The translations under genes and the position numbers were made by a program. From DASXMT01 sp036521415 (GTDB taxonomy: Bacteria > Actinomycetota > Acidimicrobiia > Acidimicrobiales > RAAP-2): DNA of 64,000 bases. The notes under the pieces were generated by a model, which was given only the letters and a program-made list of their open reading frames with translations, was not told the DNA's origin and ran no database searches. Shown one piece after another: positions 60,775 through 64,000 of the stretch. Where the stretch lies: contig DATDHU010000048.1 in assembly GCA_036521415.1 (NCBI GenBank), positions 14,181 to 78,180 of the forward strand, written 5' to 3'. The first letter of the stretch is position 1, and each line of letters opens with the position of its first letter.

Positions 60775-62100
60775 GTGAACCCCGAGGAGCTCATTCTCGT
60801 CAGCGTGGACGACCACATTGCCGAGCCGGCGGACATGTTCGCCGGCCACGTCCCCGACCGGTACCGGAGCCACGCACCGCGGGTCGTGCTCGAGCCGGAC
60901 GGGGTCGAGCAGTGGTACTACGGCGACGTCCGGGGCCGGAACCTGGGCCTGAACGCGGTGGCCGGTAAGTCGCCCGAGTTCTACAACATCGACGCCAGCC
61001 GGTACGACGAGATGCGGCCCGGGTGCTACGACGTGCACGAGCGGGTCCGGGACATGAACGCCGGCGGTCAGCTGGCCGGGTTGAATTTTCCCAACTGGCC
61101 CGGCTTCTCCGGGCAGGTGCTCAGCCAGGGGCCTGACCGCCACTTGAACGACATCATGATCGGCGCCTACAACGACTGGCACGTCGACGAATGGTGCGGC
61201 GCCTATCCGGAGCGGTTCATTCCCTGTGGGATCCTTCCCCTCTACGACGTCGAGCGGGCGGCGACCGAGGTCCGTCGCCTGGCGGCCAAGGGGTGCCACG
61301 CCGTCACCTTCTCCGAGAACCCCGAAGCACTGGGAATGGCCAGCATCCACAGTCACTATTGGGACCCGCTCTTCGCCGCCTGCTCGGACGAGGGGACGGT
61401 GTTGTGCTGCCATGTCGGCTCGTCCTCACAGACCGCGCACACGTCAGCCGATGCACCGGCCAGCGTGGCCATCAGCCTCTCCTCGGTCGCCTCCATCTTC
61501 ACCATGGTCGACCTGATCTGGTGCGACGCCTTCGCCCGGTTCCCCGAGCTCCGGTTCTCCCTGACCGAGGGCGATGTCGGTTGGATCCCCTACTTCTTGT
61601 GGCGGTCCGAGCACGTCGGCGAGCGACACCACGGCTGGACCGGGCACACCTTCCCTGACGGAATCAGCGGGCCGGCCGAGGTGTTCCGGCGCAACATCCT
61701 GTGCTGTTTCATCAGCGACCCGGTGGGCATCGAGAACCTCTCCCACTTCAACGTGGACAACGTGTGCTGGGAGTCCGACTACCCCCACTCCGACGGGGTC
61801 TGGCCCAACGGCCCCGAGGTCCTGGGCCAGCTCCTGGGCGGAGTCAGCGACGAGGTCGTGGAGGCCATCACCCACGGCAATGCCATGCGCCATTACCAGT
61901 TCGAGCCGTTTGCCCGGCGGCCGCCCGATTCCTGCCGGGTCGGCGCCCTCCGGGCCGAGTCGCCCGATGTCGACACGGTCACCCGGGTGGGACGCCCGGC
62001 CGGTGAACGCGACCGCCGGGCCTGGGCCAGGATCGCCAACCGGGTGGCAGCGGCGAAGGCCGGACGTCGGCCGGCTGCCACTCCCGCTGAGCTCAGCTGA
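60775..62100 (+). CDS. amidohydrolase_2 family hydrolase
   Basis: 441 residues. SVDDHIAEPADMFAGHVPDR, VLCCHVGSSSQT and ESDYPHSDGVWPNG mark the amidohydrolase_2 subfamily also seen at 21256 and 54761. The C-terminal 45 residues are an extra Arg/Ala-rich tail. The GTG has AGGAGG upstream. Divergent from the thiolase-like operon across the inverted repeat, so probably coregulated. Its end overlaps the convergent peptide-binding protein by 8 nt. Confidence 0.85.
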   Translation: MNPEELILVSVDDHIAEPADMFAGHVPDRYRSHAPRVVLEPDGVEQWYYGDVRGRNLGLNAVAGKSPEFYNIDASRYDEMRPGCYDVHERVRDMNAGGQLAGLNFPNWPGFSGQVLSQGPDRHLNDIMIGAYNDWHVDEWCGAYPERFIPCGILPLYDVERAATEVRRLAAKGCHAVTFSENPEALGMASIHSHYWDPLFAACSDEGTVLCCHVGSSSQTAHTSADAPASVAISLSSVASIFTMVDLIWCDAFARFPELRFSLTEGDVGWIPYFLWRSEHVGERHHGWTGHTFPDGISGPAEVFRRNILCCFISDPVGIENLSHFNVDNVCWESDYPHSDGVWPNGPEVLGQLLGGVSDEVVEAITHGNAMRHYQFEPFARRPPDSCRVGALRAESPDVDTVTRVGRPAGERDRRAWARIANRVAAAKAGRRPAATPAELS

Positions 62101-63748
62101 TCCACACCTGAGTGGGCCACGTGGAACCGCTGGCCATGCCGATGAGCTTGCTGCCGTCGGGTGCCACAGGGTTGTTGAAGTTCTGGACCTTGGCCTTGGC
62201 CACCACGGCCCATACCGAGCGGCCCAGCCAGGTGTAGGGCAGGTCCTGGGCCAGGTACTCGCCGATCGACTGATAGGCCTTGGCCCGAGCGGCGGCATCG
62301 CTGCTCTGACGGCCGGTGGTGAGCGCGGTCTGGATCCGGGGGTCGTTGTTGCGGGCGATGTTGAGCGAGATTCCCGACTTGTTGACGGTGTTGGCGCTCC
62401 AGAACACGTAGTTGAGGTCGGGGTTGACCGTGCCGAACTGGCGCCAGGTCACGGCCTCGTACTTGCCGGCGACGGCGTCGCTGATGAGGGCGTTCTGGTC
62501 GATCACCGCCAGCGCCACCTTCATCCCCGCCTCCTGGTAGTGCTGCTGCAAGTAGAGGGCGGTCCGCTGGACGGTGGGGTCGGGAATGTACCCGAGGGTG
62601 AACGAGAGGGGCTTGCCCGCCGCTCGCGCGTACGCCTTGACGGCGGCCTTGGCCCCGGCCGGGTCGTAACCGGGATACGACGTCTCGCTGTAGTACGGCG
62701 TGCCCTTGACGAACGGGCTGTTGACCGGGGTGGTGATCCCGAGCCCGATGATCCGGCTCTCCTCCTCCTGGGAGTAGGACTTGGCCATGGCCAGCCGGGC
62801 GTACTTGTTGTCGAACGGGGGCGCACCACAGTTGAGTTGGATGCAGTTGACGTTGGGCTCGCCGACGATGGCGCCGCTGTCGTCCACGTAGGACCATTCC
62901 TGCTTCCCGCGGTAGAGCACGATGACCTGCGGGGTGTTGGTGTTCATCATGTCGATGTTGCCCGCCTGCAGTGCCTCGGAGCGGGCATCGGCGTCAGCGA
63001 TCGGCTTGTAGGTGATCGTGTCCAGGAAGGGGTAACCCGTGCGCCAGTAGTTGGGGTTGCGGACGGCGGTGAAGTGGTCGTTGGGATTCCACTCCTGGAA
63101 CTTGAACGGACCGGTACCGATGGGATGCAGCGTGCCGTTGGGGTCATTGAGCATGGAGGGCGCGGCGACGTAGCCCACCTGCGACACCGACGACGTGTAG
63201 AAGGGGAAGGTGGTCCAGGGCTCGGTCATGTCGACCCGCACGGACAGGGGACCGGTCTGGGTCACGTCCTTGATGGACTGGGCGAACACCGCGCCGGTGA
63301 GGATCGAGGTCGATTGCTTCTTCAAGTTGGTGTACAACGCGGCCCCGTCGCAGGGTGTGCCGTCGTGGAAGTCGACGTTGGGCCGCATGGTGATCGTCCA
63401 CGAGGTGAAGTCGGCGTTGGGAGTGACCGATTGGGCCAGATAGGGCACCACCTGGCCGCTGGTGCTGACGGCCGTCAAGGGGTCGAACACCGTCAGCCCG
63501 TACATGTAGCCGTTCTCGTCCCACTCGGCGACGGTGGGATCGAACCCCTGCTCTTCGGAATCGGTGCCGTAGGTCAGGCTGCCGCCCCGCTTGGCCTTGG
63601 CCGTCGAGATCCCGTTGCGGCCCGGGCCGTTGTCCACCGGCCCGGAGGCGGCATCGGCCGCCGCGGGGAGGGACAGGGCTCCCGCCGCCCCGGCAACGGC
63701 GGCCATGCCGCCGGCGATGAAGGACCGCCGGCCCATCCGATCAGGCAT
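62093..63748 (-). CDS. Tat-exported peptide-type ABC substrate-binding protein
   Basis: 551 residues of the SBP_bac_5 (DppA/OppA) family. The N-terminus MGRRSFIAGGMAAVAGAAGALSLP (written in two parts: GRRSFIAGG then the hydrophobic stretch) is a twin-arginine signal with no lipobox. Family landmarks are GFDPTVAEWDENGYMYGLTV, TMRPNVDFHDGTP and GTGPFKFQEW. GGGGGTGG before the ATG is the ribosome site. No permease or ATPase is nearby in the window. Confidence 0.87.
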   Translation of the reverse strand: MPDRMGRRSFIAGGMAAVAGAAGALSLPAAADAASGPVDNGPGRNGISTAKAKRGGSLTYGTDSEEQGFDPTVAEWDENGYMYGLTVFDPLTAVSTSGQVVPYLAQSVTPNADFTSWTITMRPNVDFHDGTPCDGAALYTNLKKQSTSILTGAVFAQSIKDVTQTGPLSVRVDMTEPWTTFPFYTSSVSQVGYVAAPSMLNDPNGTLHPIGTGPFKFQEWNPNDHFTAVRNPNYWRTGYPFLDTITYKPIADADARSEALQAGNIDMMNTNTPQVIVLYRGKQEWSYVDDSGAIVGEPNVNCIQLNCGAPPFDNKYARLAMAKSYSQEEESRIIGLGITTPVNSPFVKGTPYYSETSYPGYDPAGAKAAVKAYARAAGKPLSFTLGYIPDPTVQRTALYLQQHYQEAGMKVALAVIDQNALISDAVAGKYEAVTWRQFGTVNPDLNYVFWSANTVNKSGISLNIARNNDPRIQTALTTGRQSSDAAARAKAYQSIGEYLAQDLPYTWLGRSVWAVVAKAKVQNFNNPVAPDGSKLIGMASGSTWPTQVWIS

Positions 63749-63914
63749 ACGTCCACCCCCCTGGTTTCGCCGCTCGCCGGCACACCGGTCGTACGCCGGG
63801 GCCCCATGCTCGGCCACCGCTCGATGCCCCTGTGCGCCGATAGTGACAAACTGTAACTTACTTGGCCTGTCGAGGGAACCCCTTTTGGGCCGGGACAGGG
63901 AGGGAGGTAACGGC

Positions 63915-64000
63915 ATGGACCAGCGCCCCATCAATCATTGGGCCTCGCTTTGGGAATCGTTGGCGGCGACTGTTCCCGACGCCGAGGCGATCGTGCAGGG
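63915..64000 (+). CDS. AMP-dependent acyl-CoA synthetase, 5' end only
   Basis: 28 codons before the right edge. MDQRPINHWASLWESLAATV followed by PDAEAIVQ resembles the N-terminus of FadD-like ligases. GGGAGG in front of the ATG is a good ribosome site. TAACTT at 63854-63859 is a possible -10. Assignment rests on a short N-terminus and on the CoA-linked context. Confidence 0.6.
   Translation, partial: MDQRPINHWASLWESLAATVPDAEAIVQ

Noticed and set aside
1..64000. tRNA, rRNA, CRISPR arrays, IS elements, att sites
   Set aside because: I found no cloverleaf with its conserved TTC arm, no regular spaced repeats and no transposase or integrase-like protein.

Overview
The window is a GC-rich, gene-dense actinobacterial chromosome segment. 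Acidimicrobiia or a close relative is my inference, not something I could test. The grounds are GTG starts, ATGA/GTGA stop-start overlaps, ANTAR and anti-sigma regulators, a TIGR03086-type (mycothiol-linked) protein, many amidohydrolase_2 and SDR paralogues, and recurring TANNNT boxes 6-7 nt upstream of start codons that imply leaderless transcripts. I found no tRNA, rRNA, CRISPR array, transposase or phage gene.

Layout. 0-8 kb: two divergent SDRs, two N-acyl-D-amino-acid-deacylase-like amidohydrolases around an amidohydrolase_2 gene, and a TetR / cyclase-family / SnoaL operon. 8-16 kb: a peptide export locus of the NHLP/NHLM type, with a HlyD-like secretion protein, a C39 peptidase-ABC exporter, a second large ABC protein, an orphan LivJ-like lipoprotein and, at 15770-16051, an NHLP leader peptide ending in GG plus a 17-residue core. 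No recognisable modifying enzyme lies nearby. 16-20 kb: a glycine betaine/choline-type (OpuC) ABC transporter. 20-30 kb: a molybdopterin oxidoreductase with a cytochrome b partner, an amidohydrolase, an LpqC-like esterase, an SDR lacking its catalytic Tyr, a pentapeptide protein, PPK2 with a VOC protein, and a GABA-transaminase-like enzyme. 30-40 kb: NfeD/SPFH, SDR, patatin with an MFS pump, dienelactone hydrolase, LCP ligase, two PH-domain membrane proteins and an Erm-type methyltransferase preceded by a short overlapping ORF.

40-46 kb: lipase and small membrane proteins, then a signalling patch (hemerythrin, STAS, RsbW-like ATPase, two GAF-ANTAR proteins) with a 22-bp tandem repeat in front of the STAS gene. 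46-48.5 kb: a phosphonate-catabolism remnant (phosphonatase-like HAD, PhnZ-like HD) in which two divergent genes have both lost their 5' parts at one junction near 47.69 kb. 48.5-64 kb: a sulfatase, a secreted hydrolase, and CoA-linked catabolic genes (thiolase, amidohydrolases, class II aldolase, a fused tandem CoA-transferase, a DUF35 protein with a thiolase-like partner), a Tat-exported peptide-binding protein and the start of an acyl-CoA synthetase. The 54.7-62.1 kb block looks like a pathway for side-chain or ring degradation of a CoA-activated substrate, with a strong inverted repeat at its divergent promoter (60716-60741).
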